A stretch of 64,000 nucleotides of DNA from Saccharomonospora azurea NA-128. GTDB taxonomy: Bacteria > Actinomycetota > Actinomycetes > Mycobacteriales > Pseudonocardiaceae. Location of the stretch: NCBI RefSeq assembly GCF_000231055.2, contig NZ_CM001466.1:3289616-3353615 (forward strand), written 5' to 3'. The notes under the pieces were generated by a model. The model was not told the DNA's origin. It made no database searches and saw only the letters and a program-made list of their open reading frames with translations. Each line of letters starts with the position of its first letter. Positions within the stretch are counted from its first letter, which is position 1. A program made the position numbers and the translations under genes. Of the stretch, positions 42,862 to 52,673 are shown piece after piece.

Positions 42862-43368
42862 ATGTCGTCGTCTGAAGAGCCGGGAGACGTGACCGTCCAG
42901 ACCTTGGGCGCGTCGCTTCGTCGGCACAGCACAGCGACCGTGCTGTTCCACCACGCCGTCGCCGAACGGCTCGGGCTGGGGCCCGCCGATCACAAGTGCC
43001 TCGATCTGGTCACGGAACGAGGCCCGATGACGGGCAGTGAACTGGCCAGGATCACCGGGCTCACCAGCGGCGCGATCACCGGTGTCGTGGCTCGGCTGGA
43101 AAGGGCGGGCTTCCTGCGTCGCGAACCCGACCCGCAGGACCGTCGCAAGCAGTTGCTCCACTGCACGCCGAAGGCGCGCCGGCAGATCGGTGAGGTGTTC
43201 GCCGAGCTCGTCGACTTCTCGGCGCTGTTGTCCGGTTTCGACGAAGACCAGCTCGCCACTGTCGCCGAATTCCTCGACCGAGCGACCGACGTCGCTCTCC
43301 GACAGGTCGCGCTGCTGCGTGCCCACGCGATGACCAAACCTCAAGGAGGCGGCCATGAACCGCGATGA
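42862..43368 (+). CDS. MarR-family transcriptional regulator
   Basis: The 168-residue protein has the MarR winged helix: a dimerising N-terminal helix (HSTATVLFHHAVAERLGLGPADHKCLDLV), GSELARITGLTSGAITGVVARLERAGFLRR (recognition helix and wing) and the DPQDRRKQLL wing. The ATG is preceded by GAAAGG and follows a GTG in the same frame. It overlaps the SnoaL-like gene by 14 bases, which is therefore a likely target. Confidence 0.9.
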   Translation: MSSSEEPGDVTVQTLGASLRRHSTATVLFHHAVAERLGLGPADHKCLDLVTERGPMTGSELARITGLTSGAITGVVARLERAGFLRREPDPQDRRKQLLHCTPKARRQIGEVFAELVDFSALLSGFDEDQLATVAEFLDRATDVALRQVALLRAHAMTKPQGGGHEPR

Positions 43369-43846
43369 AGCCGAGTTACGAGACCTGTTCCACCGCATGT
43401 GTGCGGCGTGGACCGCGGGCGACGCCCACGCCTACGGCGACCTGTTCACCGAGGACAGCGACTACGTGTCCTTCGACGGCACCCGTGCGAGGGGGCGTGC
43501 GCCGATGGTGGAGTCGCACGACCAGCTGTTCCGCGGCGTTCTGGCCGGGACCGCCTTGGTCGGGGACGTGGAGTCCGTTCGATTCCTGTCCGACGACGTC
43601 GCACTCGTCCACGGCACGGGTTCCGTCCTCGTCGCATGGCGTTCCACGCCTCCGAAAGGACGGCTCACTCGTAACACCATCGTGTGTGTGCGCACGCCGG
43701 TCGGCTGGCGGATCGCCGCGGTCCACAACGGGCGGGTGCGGCCGGTGGCGGTGCCTCCGCCGGACTCGGTTCCGGCACGCCTGGCCAGGACGCTCGTGCG
43801 CCTCTCCGCGAGGTTCGGTCTGGGGCGAGCCGGCGTCACGGCCTGA
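43355..43846 (+). CDS. SnoaL-like/SgcJ-type small barrel protein
   Basis: The 163-residue protein has the cone-shaped SnoaL/nuclear transport factor 2 fold. The signs are MCAAWTAGDAHAYGDLFTEDSDYVSFDGTRARGRAP, LSDDVALVHGTGSVLV and RNTIVCVRTPVGWRIAAVHNGRV. This is the SgcJ/EcaC-type family, whose members bind hydrophobic or oxidised small molecules. It is translated together with the MarR regulator and is likely under its control. Confidence 0.8.
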   Translation: MNRDEAELRDLFHRMCAAWTAGDAHAYGDLFTEDSDYVSFDGTRARGRAPMVESHDQLFRGVLAGTALVGDVESVRFLSDDVALVHGTGSVLVAWRSTPPKGRLTRNTIVCVRTPVGWRIAAVHNGRVRPVAVPPPDSVPARLARTLVRLSARFGLGRAGVTA

Positions 43847-44312
43847 GTCGAGGTGCGATCGCGGCCGCGTCGGGCGGGGTGTCGTGGCGCGACACGCTCT
43901 CGGCCAGCGCGGCCGCCCAGGTGCGCAGGGTGGTGACGTCGATGCCGTGGGGCCGTGCGCCGGCGAACGGCGCGATGTTGTCGGAGCCCCGCCGCAGCAG
44001 CGCCACGGCGCCCGTCCGGTTGCCCCGCGCGGCGTGCGTGATGCCGACGGCGAGCTGCGCGAGTCCTCTCCACAGCTCTCGTTCGGCGTCCGGGCCCGAC
44101 TTCCACGCGTCCTCGAACACTTCGTGCGCGTGGAACGGCTTCCCCTCGTCCAGCAGCTGTTGTGCCTCGCGCAGCGTCTCCTGCGGCGTGCGCACCACGC
44201 CTTCGGGTTGGCGCGGAACTCCTTGCTCGCCGCGGGGCAGGGGACGTCCGAGCCCGTCCCTCGGCCGCGCGTTGCGGGCTCGGCCCTCGGTGTCTCGATC
44301 GCGGTCAGCCAC
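43836..44312 (-). CDS. DUF309 family protein
   Basis: The 158-residue product contains the DUF309 signature block FHAHEVFEDAWKSGPDAERELW followed by RGLAQLAVGITHAARGN, with its paired His/Glu residues, in an all-helical fold. The N-terminal 40 residues are Arg/Pro-rich and not conserved in appearance. Its stop codon overlaps the convergent SnoaL-like gene by 11 bases. Function of the family is unknown. Confidence 0.85.
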   Translation of the reverse strand: MADRDRDTEGRARNARPRDGLGRPLPRGEQGVPRQPEGVVRTPQETLREAQQLLDEGKPFHAHEVFEDAWKSGPDAERELWRGLAQLAVGITHAARGNRTGAVALLRRGSDNIAPFAGARPHGIDVTTLRTWAAALAESVSRHDTPPDAAAIAPRLRP

Positions 44313-44337
44313 GCGTCGAGTGTGGCACGGCCACCCG

Positions 44338-46104
44338 TCAGCCGGTCTCGCCCTTCGTCGCGTCGGAGGCCTTCACCTCGGGAGGCGTGACCCGCGAGTT
44401 CTCCACGGGTACGGCCTTGCCGGTGAACGAGATGTGTCCCTCGGCGTGCATGCGTTCGGTCATGTGCGGATAGTGCAGTTCGAACGCGGGCCGCTCCGAC
44501 CGGATCCGCGGCAGTTCCGTGAAGTTGTGGCGCGGCGGCGGGCACGTCGTCGCCCATTCGAGCGAGCTGCCGTAGCCCCAGGGGTCGTCGACCGTCACCG
44601 GGTCGCCGAAGCGGTAACTGCGGACGACGTTCCACAGGAACGGCAGCATCGACAGCCCGAGGATGAACGCACCGATCGTGGACACCACGTGCAGAGTCGT
44701 GAATCCGTCGGTCGGCAGGTAGTCGGCGTAACGGCGGGGCATGCCCTCGTTACCGAGCCAGTGCTGCACGAGGAACGTGGTGTGGAAGCCGACGAACGTG
44801 AGCCAGAAATGCAGTTTGCCCAGCGGTTCGTTCAACATTCGGCCGGTGAACTTCGGGAACCAGAAATAGATCCCGCCGAACGTCGCGAACACGATGGTGC
44901 CGAACAGGACGTAGTGGAAGTGCGCCACCACGAAGTACGAGTCGTGCACGTGGAAGTCCAGCGGTGGAGCGGCGAGGATCACCCCCGTGAGGCCGCCCAG
45001 CAGGAACGTGATGAGGAAGCCGATCGAGAACAGCATCGGTGTCTCGAACGTCAGTTGCCCCTTCCACATCGTGCCGATCCAGTTGAAGAACTTGATGCCC
45101 GTCGGTACCGCGATGAGGAACGTGGTCATCGAGAAGAACGGCAACAACACCGCGCCCGTGGCGAACATGTGGTGGGCCCAGACGACGATCGACAGGCCCA
45201 TGATGCCCATGGTCGCGAACACCATCAGCCGGTAGCCGAAAACGGGTTTCCTGCTGAAGACCGGAATGATCTCGGTGACGATTCCGAAGAACGGCAACGC
45301 CACGATGTAGACCTCGGGATGGCCGAAGAACCAGAACAGGTGCTGGTACAGGATCGCGCCGCCGTTGGCGGGGTCGAAGATGTGTGCGCCGATCAGCCGG
45401 TCGACCGCCAAGCCCATCAGCGCGGCCGTGAGGATCGGGAACGCGATCAGCACGAGGATGCTCGTGAACAGGATGTTCCACGTGAAGATCGGCATCCGCC
45501 ACATCGTCATCCCGGGCGCGCGCAGGCACACCACCGTGGTGACCATGTTGACCGCGCCGAGGATCGTGCCCAGACCCGAGACGACGAGGCCCATCACCCA
45601 CAGGTTCCCGCCGATGCCGGGGGAGAAGGTGGGGCCGGACAGCGGGGTGTACGCCGTCCAGCCGAAGTCCGCGCCACCACCGGGCGTGAGCAGCGACGCC
45701 ATGACGATCAGGCCGCCGAGCAGGAAGAGCCAGTACGACAACGCGTTGAGCCGGGGGAACGCGACGTCGGGCGAACCGATCTGCAGCGGGAGCACCAGGT
45801 TGGCGAACGCGAAGAGCACGGGTGTCGCGTAGAGCAGCAGCATCAACGTGCCGTGCAGCGTGAACATCTGGTTGTACTGCTCGGTGGAGAGGAACTGCAG
45901 CCCGGGCTGGCCGAGCTCGGCGCGGATGAGGAGCGCCATGACCCCGCCGATCATGAAGAAGATGATCGACGTGACCATGTACAGCTTGCCGATCACCTTG
46001 TGATCGGTGGTGCGCATCAGGCTCAGCATCGCCTGCCAGCGTTTGCCACCCGTGGGGGCGGGCTGCTGAATCCGCGTCGGGCGGACGCCGATCTGCGTGT
46101 CCAC
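44338..46104 (-). CDS. ctaD: Cytochrome c oxidase subunit I
   Basis: The catalytic membrane subunit of the aa3 oxidase has 588 residues. Twelve membrane helices are seen, with heme and CuB histidines: [12 protein letters not shown] (heme a), [19 protein letters not shown] (His-Tyr crosslink region), VWAHHMF (CuB) and [17 protein letters not shown] (heme a/a3). GTG is chosen because GGAGG lies six bases before it; an upstream extension is Arg-rich and has no ribosome site. It is separate from the other cta genes, as in several actinobacteria. Confidence 0.95.
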   Translation of the reverse strand: MDTQIGVRPTRIQQPAPTGGKRWQAMLSLMRTTDHKVIGKLYMVTSIIFFMIGGVMALLIRAELGQPGLQFLSTEQYNQMFTLHGTLMLLLYATPVLFAFANLVLPLQIGSPDVAFPRLNALSYWLFLLGGLIVMASLLTPGGGADFGWTAYTPLSGPTFSPGIGGNLWVMGLVVSGLGTILGAVNMVTTVVCLRAPGMTMWRMPIFTWNILFTSILVLIAFPILTAALMGLAVDRLIGAHIFDPANGGAILYQHLFWFFGHPEVYIVALPFFGIVTEIIPVFSRKPVFGYRLMVFATMGIMGLSIVVWAHHMFATGAVLLPFFSMTTFLIAVPTGIKFFNWIGTMWKGQLTFETPMLFSIGFLITFLLGGLTGVILAAPPLDFHVHDSYFVVAHFHYVLFGTIVFATFGGIYFWFPKFTGRMLNEPLGKLHFWLTFVGFHTTFLVQHWLGNEGMPRRYADYLPTDGFTTLHVVSTIGAFILGLSMLPFLWNVVRSYRFGDPVTVDDPWGYGSSLEWATTCPPPRHNFTELPRIRSERPAFELHYPHMTERMHAEGHISFTGKAVPVENSRVTPPEVKASDATKGETG

Positions 46105-46242
46105 GAAGCACCTCCGCTCGCGACGGTGCGCCCTGGCGTCCCCGCATCTGCGCAGGTCCGGGGCGGTCATGAATCACGCTAGACGCGCCCCCGCGCCCCC
46201 GCACGTCGACGCGGTACGCCTGCGGTGCCGTTCGCGTATCAC

Positions 46243-46491
46243 CTACTGCTGGTACGACTCGACCTCGCTGACCGGGCGGGTTCGCGCCTGGTCGGGGTCG
46301 ACACCGAACTCGCTGTTCGCACGTCGCCTGCGCAACAGGTCCCAGCACTGGTCGAGACGCTGTTCGAGGTCCTTCAGCCTGCGCTTGTCGTCGTCGCCGA
46401 GACCGGAACCGGTCGCGCGCGAGCGCAGTTCCCTTTCCTCCGCGATGAGGCGGTCGATCCGGGCCAGTGGATCGGTGTCGCTGCTCGCCAT
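46243..46491 (-). CDS. DUF2630 family protein
   Basis: The 82-residue helical protein starts DTDPLARIDRLIAEERELRS, continues DDDKRRLKDLEQRLDQCWDLLRRRRA, and ends RTRPVSEVESYQQ. These three blocks are those of the small actinobacterial DUF2630 family. No function is known. It stands alone between ctaD and the response regulator. Confidence 0.85.
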   Translation of the reverse strand: MASSDTDPLARIDRLIAEERELRSRATGSGLGDDDKRRLKDLEQRLDQCWDLLRRRRANSEFGVDPDQARTRPVSEVESYQQ

Positions 46492-46567
46492 CTGCCGCTC
46501 CCTTCCGCTTCCGGGGCGTGCCCGGTGCGGGAGGAGTCGAAACCCGCGTGGACGGAGGACGAGCCGA

Positions 46568-47212
46568 CTACGCCTGGAGGTAGCGCAGCACGGCGAGAAC
46601 GCGACGGCTGTAGCCGGTGACGTGCGCGAGGTCGAGCTTGTCGAAGATCGTCCCGACGTGCTTCTCGACCGCGCTGCGGGAGATGTACAGCGCGTCGGCG
46701 ATGCCCGCGTTGGTGTGTCCCTCGGCCATCTTCTGCAGCACCTCCCGCTCGCGCTCGGTCAGGCGGGACAGCGGGTCGACGCGGTGGGTGCGCGCCAGCA
46801 GCCGCCGCACCACCTCGGGATCGAACGCCGCGCCGCCCGCCGCCACCCGATCGAGCGCGTCGAGGAACTCGCCGACCTGCGCGACCCGGTCCTTCAACAG
46901 GTAGCCGACCCGTCCCCGGTCGTCGCTGACGAGGTCGACGGCGTAGCGGCGCTCCACGTACTGCGACAGGACGAGCACACCGATCTCCGGGGCCGACCGC
47001 CGGATCTCCAACGCGGCCCGCATGCCCTCGTCGGTGTGGGTGGGAGGCATGCGGACGTCGGTCACGACGACGTCGGGGCGGTGTCGTCGGGCCGCGGCCA
47101 CGAGGGAGTTCCCGTCGGGCACCGCCGCCACCACGTCGTGCCCTTCCTCGACGAGGAGCCGCACCAGGCCCTCCCGCAGCAGGGTCGAGTCTTCGGCCAG
47201 GATCACGCGCAC
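46568..47212 (-). CDS. LuxR-type two-component response regulator
   Basis: The 214-residue NarL/LuxR-type regulator has a receiver domain (phosphorylation Asp in VVVTDVRMPP, D52; conserved Lys in LLKDRV) and a C-terminal helix-turn-helix (LTEREREVLQKMAEGHTNAG followed by IADALYISRSAVEKHV). It overlaps the histidine kinase gene by ten bases, so it forms a pair with it. The signal and targets are unknown. Confidence 0.92.
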   Translation of the reverse strand: MRVILAEDSTLLREGLVRLLVEEGHDVVAAVPDGNSLVAAARRHRPDVVVTDVRMPPTHTDEGMRAALEIRRSAPEIGVLVLSQYVERRYAVDLVSDDRGRVGYLLKDRVAQVGEFLDALDRVAAGGAAFDPEVVRRLLARTHRVDPLSRLTEREREVLQKMAEGHTNAGIADALYISRSAVEKHVGTIFDKLDLAHVTGYSRRVLAVLRYLQA

Positions 47213-48348
47213 GGCAGCTCCGCTCTCACCACGGTCGAGCCTCCGGGAGGACTGGCGACGGTGAGGACGCCGTCGGCCGCCGCGACCCGGCGGGCCAGGC
47301 CCGACAGTCCCGCCCCGGCCGGGTCCGCCCCGCCCACGCCGTCGTCCACGATCCGCACGACGACGATCGTCTCGTTCCGGGTCACGTCGATCTCGATCCG
47401 GGTGCAGCCGGAGTGTTTCAGGGCGTTGGTGACGGCTTCGGAGACCACGAAGTAGGCCACGACCTCCGTCGCGGCGTCGGGACGCTCGGCGAGTTCGTAG
47501 GTCAGCGTGGTCGGCACGGTCGAGCGGTCGGCCAGCGCCTCCAACGCCGCACCGAGCCCGCCGGTCTCCAGCGCCACCGGGTACACGCGCCAGGTCACCT
47601 CACGTAGTTCGTGCAAGGCCTGCTGCGAGTGTTCGTGAGCCTGCCGCACGAGTTCGGTGATCTGCTCCGGGGTCGACGCCCGGCGAGCCCGGCCCAGCAG
47701 CATCCCCAGCGCCACGAGCGACTGCTGCACACCGTCGTGGAGGTCGCGCTCGATGCGCCTGCGTTCGGTGTTCACCGCCTCCACAACCTCCGCCCGGGTG
47801 GTCGCGAGTTCGTGCACTCGCCTGCGCAGCCGGTCCTTGGCGCTCGGACCGAGCAGGCGGCGCGCGACCGCCCGGTCGAGCCCGGCGACTCCCCGCGCCC
47901 CCTGGGCGACGAGGAACAGCAGCAGTGTGCCGCCCAGAACCACCGTGAACGGGTCGTACCAGAAGCGTTGGTCGCCACCACCGATCGGGGATCCGGACAG
48001 CAGCTGCCCCACCATGATCGCGCCGCCGACGCCACCGAGCACGGCCAGCGCGACGATGCCCGCGCCCAGCCCGCCCACTCCGCACCGCACGGCGAGGTAC
48101 GACCAGGCGCGGCCGTCGGGATAGTCGTCGGAGGTCTCGCCGCCCAGGAACCGGGCGATCCGGGCACGTTCGAGCTCGGCGAGCCGCCGGGTGGCCGGGA
48201 GCACCCAGGCCCGGGTACGCCGTATGACCAGGGCAGGTGCGGTGAGAACGAGGAACGGCAGTTCGACGACGACGCCGAGCGCTCCGAGCAGGAGCCCGGC
48301 GGCCGAACGGTGCGCACGGCGCGCGATACGCTCGGTGGTGGAGGACAC
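47203..48348 (-). CDS. Two-component sensor histidine kinase (HisKA_3 type)
   Basis: The 381-residue kinase has membrane helices in the first 190 residues (AGLLLGALGVVVELPFLVL and two later pairs). The dimerisation and phosphoacceptor motif is ERRRIERDLHDGVQQSLVAL, and the ATPase domain has NALKHSG and DDGVGG motifs. It is the partner of the LuxR-type regulator. The start is uncertain: GTG at 48348 is preferred, but it has no proper ribosome site and may be leaderless. Confidence 0.88.
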   Translation of the reverse strand: MSSTTERIARRAHRSAAGLLLGALGVVVELPFLVLTAPALVIRRTRAWVLPATRRLAELERARIARFLGGETSDDYPDGRAWSYLAVRCGVGGLGAGIVALAVLGGVGGAIMVGQLLSGSPIGGGDQRFWYDPFTVVLGGTLLLFLVAQGARGVAGLDRAVARRLLGPSAKDRLRRRVHELATTRAEVVEAVNTERRRIERDLHDGVQQSLVALGMLLGRARRASTPEQITELVRQAHEHSQQALHELREVTWRVYPVALETGGLGAALEALADRSTVPTTLTYELAERPDAATEVVAYFVVSEAVTNALKHSGCTRIEIDVTRNETIVVVRIVDDGVGGADPAGAGLSGLARRVAAADGVLTVASPPGGSTVVRAELPCA

Positions 48349-48515
48349 CTCGCAGACGCTAACCAGGCTGGGGCATCGTGTGACTGAGGTTTTCCACAGT
48401 TCCGGCCTGCGGAGGGGCACCCCGCACTCGACGGTGTGCACCATCCCGTCCACGCCGTAGCGCTTTGTAGTGTTCTGGCCACAAAACGGACTTGGTGATT
48501 CGCGAAAGGCCCCTC

Positions 48516-49166
48516 ATGAACAGTCTCGCTGCTGAAGCCGACACCGCCGAGCTCGGCGGCCTCGCTGGCTGGACGGTCGACCTGATGGACGCGCTCGGTG
48601 GGCCGGGCGCTGCCGTGGCCGTGGGGCTCGACAACCTCTTCCCGCCGATCCCGAGCGAGCTGATCCTGCCGCTCGCGGGCTTCACCGCCGCGCAGGGCCG
48701 GTTCAGCCTGGTGGAGGCCCTGGCCTGGACCACGGCGGGCTCGGTGATCGGTGCGGTGATCGTCTACCTGGTCGGCTACTTCTTCGGACGGGAGCGCACT
48801 CGCAAGCTCATCACGATGCTGCCTCTGGTCAAGGGGTCCGACTTCGACCACGCCGAGAAGTGGTTCGCCAAGCACGGCACGAAGGCGGTCTTCTTCGGAC
48901 GCATGGTGCCGCTCGTGCGGAGCTTCATCTCCGTGCCCGCCGGTATCGAACGCATGCCGTTCTGGATCTTCCTGGGGCTCACGACCATCGGCAGCCTGCT
49001 GTGGAACTCGATCTTCGTGATCGCGGGCTACTTCCTGGGAGCCAACTGGCACGTCGTCGACGAGTACGCGGGCATCTTCCAGTACGTCGTCATCGCCGCC
49101 ATCGTGATCGCACTCGCGGTGTTCGTCGTCAAGCGCGTGCGGGAGCGACGCAACGCGCGAGTCTGA
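48516..49166 (+). CDS. DedA family membrane protein
   Basis: The 216-residue protein has four to five hydrophobic segments and the DedA/VTT motifs: LDNLFPPIPSELILPLAGF, GSVIGAVIVYLVGYFFGRE and FFGRMVPLVRSFISVPAGIERM. Members act as lipid scramblases or flippases that keep undecaprenyl or phospholipid carriers cycling. The ATG is preceded by GAAAGG. The gene stands alone and ends in a strong hairpin. Confidence 0.92.
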   Translation: MNSLAAEADTAELGGLAGWTVDLMDALGGPGAAVAVGLDNLFPPIPSELILPLAGFTAAQGRFSLVEALAWTTAGSVIGAVIVYLVGYFFGRERTRKLITMLPLVKGSDFDHAEKWFAKHGTKAVFFGRMVPLVRSFISVPAGIERMPFWIFLGLTTIGSLLWNSIFVIAGYFLGANWHVVDEYAGIFQYVVIAAIVIALAVFVVKRVRERRNARV

Positions 49167-49178
49167 TCCCGCGCACGT

Positions 49179-49221
49179 CGAGAACGGGCATCCACACGGC
49201 CGGTGTGGGTGCCCGTTCTCG
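49179..49221 (+). terminator. Terminator after the DedA gene
   Basis: A 19-bp stem (49179-49197 with 49203-49221) with one G-U pair encloses a 5-base loop. The rest of the gap to 49507 holds AT-richer sequence near 49277-49300 and 49385-49455 that may carry the promoter of the EAL gene. Confidence 0.8.
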
Positions 49222-49506
49222 TGTGTGTGCACCGGGTGGTCAGGGGGCCAGGACGGGTTCGCCCTCGCCTCGACGGCAAAAATGTGGCATAAATCACTAT
49301 GCCCGGGCGGCTACCATTTGCGACCGATTCGAGACGGAGGTGTTCACTCGCCCTGCGGTCGAACGACCGCCGAAGTTGGTGTCTGTTAACACAGCGCTGA
49401 TGAGATGGCCGCGATCGGCGGCCTGGATACGCCCACCGGGGGTAAAGTATCGCCTCGTTCGCGGGTCGGCCCCGACAGGCGCATGCGCGTCACACAAGGA
49501 GGTTGC

Positions 49507-52182
49507 ATGCCGGAGGCATACGGCGACGCCGCCGACGCTGCCGAGGCCGGTACGGCGACGGACGACGTACCGAGATCGGGCGGACGGTCGACCGACGACG
49601 TCCAGCCGTCGGCGGAGGCGCGCGCGGACGAACGCCGCTTCCGGTTCTACACCGCAGCGGTCCTGACCCTCGGCATCGCCGCGGCCGTGGCCCTCTCGGC
49701 CTGGCTGCCCTTCCACGGCTCGGTGCACCTGTGGTGGATCGGCCCCCTGCTGGCCGTCGCGTTCCTCGGAGCCGAGCAGCTCGGGGTCAACGTCGATGTC
49801 CGCAGCGGCATCTCCTGGACCATCTCCTTCACCGAGATCCCCCTCGTCATCGGCCTGCTGGTCGCGCCCTTCGAGGTCGTGCTCGCGGCCCACGTCCTCG
49901 CCGGTGTCACCACGTTGCTGGCGCGCCGCGTCACCGGCCGGGTCCTCTACAACGCCGGGGCGTTCCTGATGGAGGTCACGAGCGCGTTCGCCGTCGCGGG
50001 CCTCGTCAGTCAGGCTCTCGGCAGTCCGGCCGAGATGCCGTGGCTCGCCGCGCTCGCGGGCACGTTGACCGCGCCGCTCGCGAGCACGTTGCTGGCGATG
50101 GCCGCCGTGCGGGTCCTGCGCCGCCGCATGCGGATCGGCACCGTGGTCCGCCTCGCCGGCCGCATCCTCGTGGTCGGCTTCGTCAACGCCTCGGTGGGGC
50201 TCACGGGCTACCTCGTGATCTCGAAGACCCCGGAGGCGTGGCCGATCGTGCTGGCGGTGAGCCTCGGCCTCGCCGCGCTGTACTGGGCGTACTCCGACCT
50301 GCTGCGCGAGCAGCGCGACATGGAAGCCCTCACCGACGTGAGTCTCATGGTCGCGAGGTCGGGACAGCAGGTCGCCGCTCGTCCGGCGAGCCGGACCGGC
50401 GATTTCGGCGTCGACGTCGATCTCGACGAGTGGACGACGATCGCCGAGCGCATCCGCGACCAGCTGGCCGCGGCGCGGATCGTGCTGCGGCTGCGCCTCG
50501 ACCCGGACGAACCGTTGCGCACCGTGGTGGTCGGCGACGACCTGCCCCGGGAGTCGCAGGGCGACCTGGACGACGACCCGCTGTTGCGGCTGCCGGGTTC
50601 GCACGTGCGGCACCTGCGCATCACCGAGACCAACACCCGGATCCGTACCGCGCTGCTCGACCGGGGTGCCCACGAGGTGCTCGCCGTCCCGCTGCGCAGC
50701 GCCAACCAGCTGCTCGGGATCGTCGAGGCCCACGACCGGCTGTCGCGGTGGCGGGGTTTCGGCAAGTACGACGTCCAGCTGCTCGGCACGATGGCGAGTC
50801 ACCTGGCGACCGCGCTCGACAACCGCAGGCTCCTCGCGACCCTGCGCCACGACGCCTACCACGACCCGCTGACGGGCCTGCTGAACCGGCCGGGCTTCCG
50901 CCAGGTCACCGCCGAACCGCTGCGCGAGAGCGAGAACTCGGTCGTCCTCCGCGTCGACCTCGACGTGTTCTCCACCGTCAGCGACGCACTCGGATACACG
51001 TGGGCCGACCGGATGCTCATGGCCGCGGGCAGGCGCATGCGCGACACCCTCGGCGCCCACGTGCCGCTGGCGAGGCTGGAAGGGGCGTCGTTCGCGGTCC
51101 TGCTCGCCGACTGCGAGGTCGAGGACGCGCAGCGGATCGCCCAGCTGCTGCGCGGCCAGCTGTCGGCGCCGTACACGGTCGACCGGCTCATGGTGGAGGC
51201 CAACGCGGTCGTCGGATACGTCGCCACGACCGCGCCGGAGAACGCCGAACGCGCCGATGTGGACAGCCTCCTGCAGCGGGCCGACATGGCCGTGCGCGCC
51301 ACCCGCAGCGGTGAGGAGGTCAAGTCCTACGTCCCGAGCATGGGACAGATCTTCCTGCGGCGATTCCAGATGGTCACGCAGTTCCGGCAGGCCATCGACG
51401 AGGGCCAGGTCACGGTCCACTACCAGCCCAAGGTCGCCCTGCCGGGCAAGCAGGTGCTCGGCGTCGAGGCGCTGGTGCGCTGGCAGCATCCCGAGTTCGG
51501 CCGGGTCGACCCCGACGAGTTCGTGCCCGCCGTCGAGGCCGCCGGCCTGGTCGGGCTGCTCACCTCGTTCGTCCTCGACACGGCGCTCGACCGCGTACGG
51601 CGGTGGCTGGACGACGGGCTGCGCATCTCCGTCGCCGTGAACCTGTCGGTGCGCAACCTCGCGGACGCGGAGTTCCCCACGCGCGTCGCCGAGTCGCTGG
51701 AGCGGTTCGGCGTCCCCGGCGAGCTGCTCACCCTGGAGCTCACCGAGTCCGACGTGATGCAGGACCCGGGGCGCGCTCTGCCGATCCTGCGCGAGCTCAG
51801 CGACCTGGGCATCGAGCTGGCCGTCGACGACTTCGGCACCGGGTACTCGTCGCTGGCCTACCTGCGGCAGCTCCCGGTGGACCAGGTCAAGATCGACAAG
51901 AGCTTCGTGTTCGGAATGGGCACGGATCTCGGGGATCTGGCGGTGGTCCGCTCGATCGTGGAGCTGGGCCATTCCCTCGGGCTCACCGTGGTCGCGGAGG
52001 GCGTGGAGGAGGATCTGGCGCGCGATCAGCTGGAGGCCATGGGCTGCGACGTGGCCCAGGGATACCTCATTTCCCGGCCGCTGGCGGAAGACCGCCTGGA
52101 AGCCTGGTTGCAGGCCAGGACGGTGCGTTCTCTCGGGCGTACGTCCGAGAGCTCCGGGGCGGTCCTGACCCTGCTGACCTGA
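49507..52182 (+). CDS. Membrane GGDEF-EAL protein, probable c-di-GMP phosphodiesterase
   Basis: The 891-residue protein has a membrane sensor region of about eight helices (residues 46-250), a GAF-like domain (about 285-430), a GGDEF domain (about 445-600) and an EAL domain (about 625-880). The diguanylate cyclase motif is replaced by LEGASF (near residue 522), so synthesis of c-di-GMP is unlikely. The EAL part keeps GVEALVRW (near 652), NLSVRN, LELTES, VDDFGTGYSSLAYL (near 773) and a late VVAEGVE, so hydrolysis is expected. A perfect AAGGAGG box precedes the ATG. Confidence 0.9.
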   Translation: MPEAYGDAADAAEAGTATDDVPRSGGRSTDDVQPSAEARADERRFRFYTAAVLTLGIAAAVALSAWLPFHGSVHLWWIGPLLAVAFLGAEQLGVNVDVRSGISWTISFTEIPLVIGLLVAPFEVVLAAHVLAGVTTLLARRVTGRVLYNAGAFLMEVTSAFAVAGLVSQALGSPAEMPWLAALAGTLTAPLASTLLAMAAVRVLRRRMRIGTVVRLAGRILVVGFVNASVGLTGYLVISKTPEAWPIVLAVSLGLAALYWAYSDLLREQRDMEALTDVSLMVARSGQQVAARPASRTGDFGVDVDLDEWTTIAERIRDQLAAARIVLRLRLDPDEPLRTVVVGDDLPRESQGDLDDDPLLRLPGSHVRHLRITETNTRIRTALLDRGAHEVLAVPLRSANQLLGIVEAHDRLSRWRGFGKYDVQLLGTMASHLATALDNRRLLATLRHDAYHDPLTGLLNRPGFRQVTAEPLRESENSVVLRVDLDVFSTVSDALGYTWADRMLMAAGRRMRDTLGAHVPLARLEGASFAVLLADCEVEDAQRIAQLLRGQLSAPYTVDRLMVEANAVVGYVATTAPENAERADVDSLLQRADMAVRATRSGEEVKSYVPSMGQIFLRRFQMVTQFRQAIDEGQVTVHYQPKVALPGKQVLGVEALVRWQHPEFGRVDPDEFVPAVEAAGLVGLLTSFVLDTALDRVRRWLDDGLRISVAVNLSVRNLADAEFPTRVAESLERFGVPGELLTLELTESDVMQDPGRALPILRELSDLGIELAVDDFGTGYSSLAYLRQLPVDQVKIDKSFVFGMGTDLGDLAVVRSIVELGHSLGLTVVAEGVEEDLARDQLEAMGCDVAQGYLISRPLAEDRLEAWLQARTVRSLGRTSESSGAVLTLLT

Positions 52183-52259
52183 GGTTTCGCCAAAAACCGA
52201 CCCCCGCCTCAGAGGGGTGACGAAGTGCTGTATTGTTGTCCTCAGCCCGGTGAGGGCAG

Positions 52260-52332
52260 GCCCCTTTAGCTCAGTCGGCAGAGCGTCTCCATGGTAAGGA
52301 GAAGGTCTACGGTTCGATTCCGTAAAGGGGCT
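52260..52332 (+). tRNA. tRNA-Thr (GGU)
   Basis: A 73-base cloverleaf has acceptor GCCCCTT/AAGGGGC, anticodon stem TCTCC/GGAGA, and anticodon GGT at 52293-52295. CCA is not encoded. It is first in a tRNA-tRNA-rpmG group. Confidence 0.95.
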
Positions 52333-52347
52333 CGGTGTGTGTTACGA

Positions 52348-52420
52348 GGCGGTGTAGCTCAGTCGGTAGAGCAAGCGGCTCATAATCGCTGTGTCGCCGG
52401 TTCGAGTCCGGCCACCGCTA
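52348..52420 (+). tRNA. tRNA-Met (CAU), elongator type
   Basis: It is a 73-base cloverleaf with anticodon CAT at 52381-52383 and T arm GCCGG/CCGGC. The acceptor stem GGCGGTG/CACCGCT has a G-U pair at its end. The acceptor lacks the unpaired first base of initiator tRNA. It lies 16 bases after tRNA-Thr. Confidence 0.93.
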
Positions 52421-52451
52421 CGCTGTTTCGATGAGAGAGTAAGGAGCCGTT

Positions 52452-52616
52452 GTGGCTGCCACCGACGTACGACCGAAGATCACGCTGGCGTGCGAGGAGT
52501 GCAAGCACCGCAACTACATCACCAGGAAGAACCGTCGTAACGACCCGGATCGCCTGGAGATGAAGAAGTTCTGCCCGAACTGCGGTACGCACCGGTCGCA
52601 CAAGGAAACGCGCTGA
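52452..52616 (+). CDS. rpmG: 50S ribosomal protein L33
   Basis: The 54-residue protein has the zinc form of L33: CEECKHRNY and [14 protein letters not shown] give a C-x2-C pair twice. It starts with GTG behind AAGGAG. Its place after tRNA-Thr and tRNA-Met and ahead of hadAB-secE matches actinobacterial order. Confidence 0.95.
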   Translation: MAATDVRPKITLACEECKHRNYITRKNRRNDPDRLEMKKFCPNCGTHRSHKETR

Positions 52617-52642
52617 CGCAGATCTCTCAGAGCTAGCTCTTC

Positions 52643-52673
52643 GAAGCCGCCCCCGCCAGTCGGGGGCGGCTTC
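52643..52673 (+). terminator. Terminator after rpmG
   Basis: A 13-bp GC-rich stem (52643-52655 with 52661-52673) closes a 5-base loop and is followed by GTTGCGTTG. The rpmG transcript should end here. Confidence 0.85.

Noticed and set aside
49222..49506. c-di-GMP riboswitch before the EAL gene
   Set aside because: No GEMM-like conserved core or tetraloop-receptor pattern could be recognised.
49297..51972. 891-codon open frame on the - strand opposite the GGDEF-EAL gene
   Set aside because: The product is Arg/His/Asp-rich low complexity, typical of the antisense of a high-GC gene; the + strand frame has complete domain motifs.
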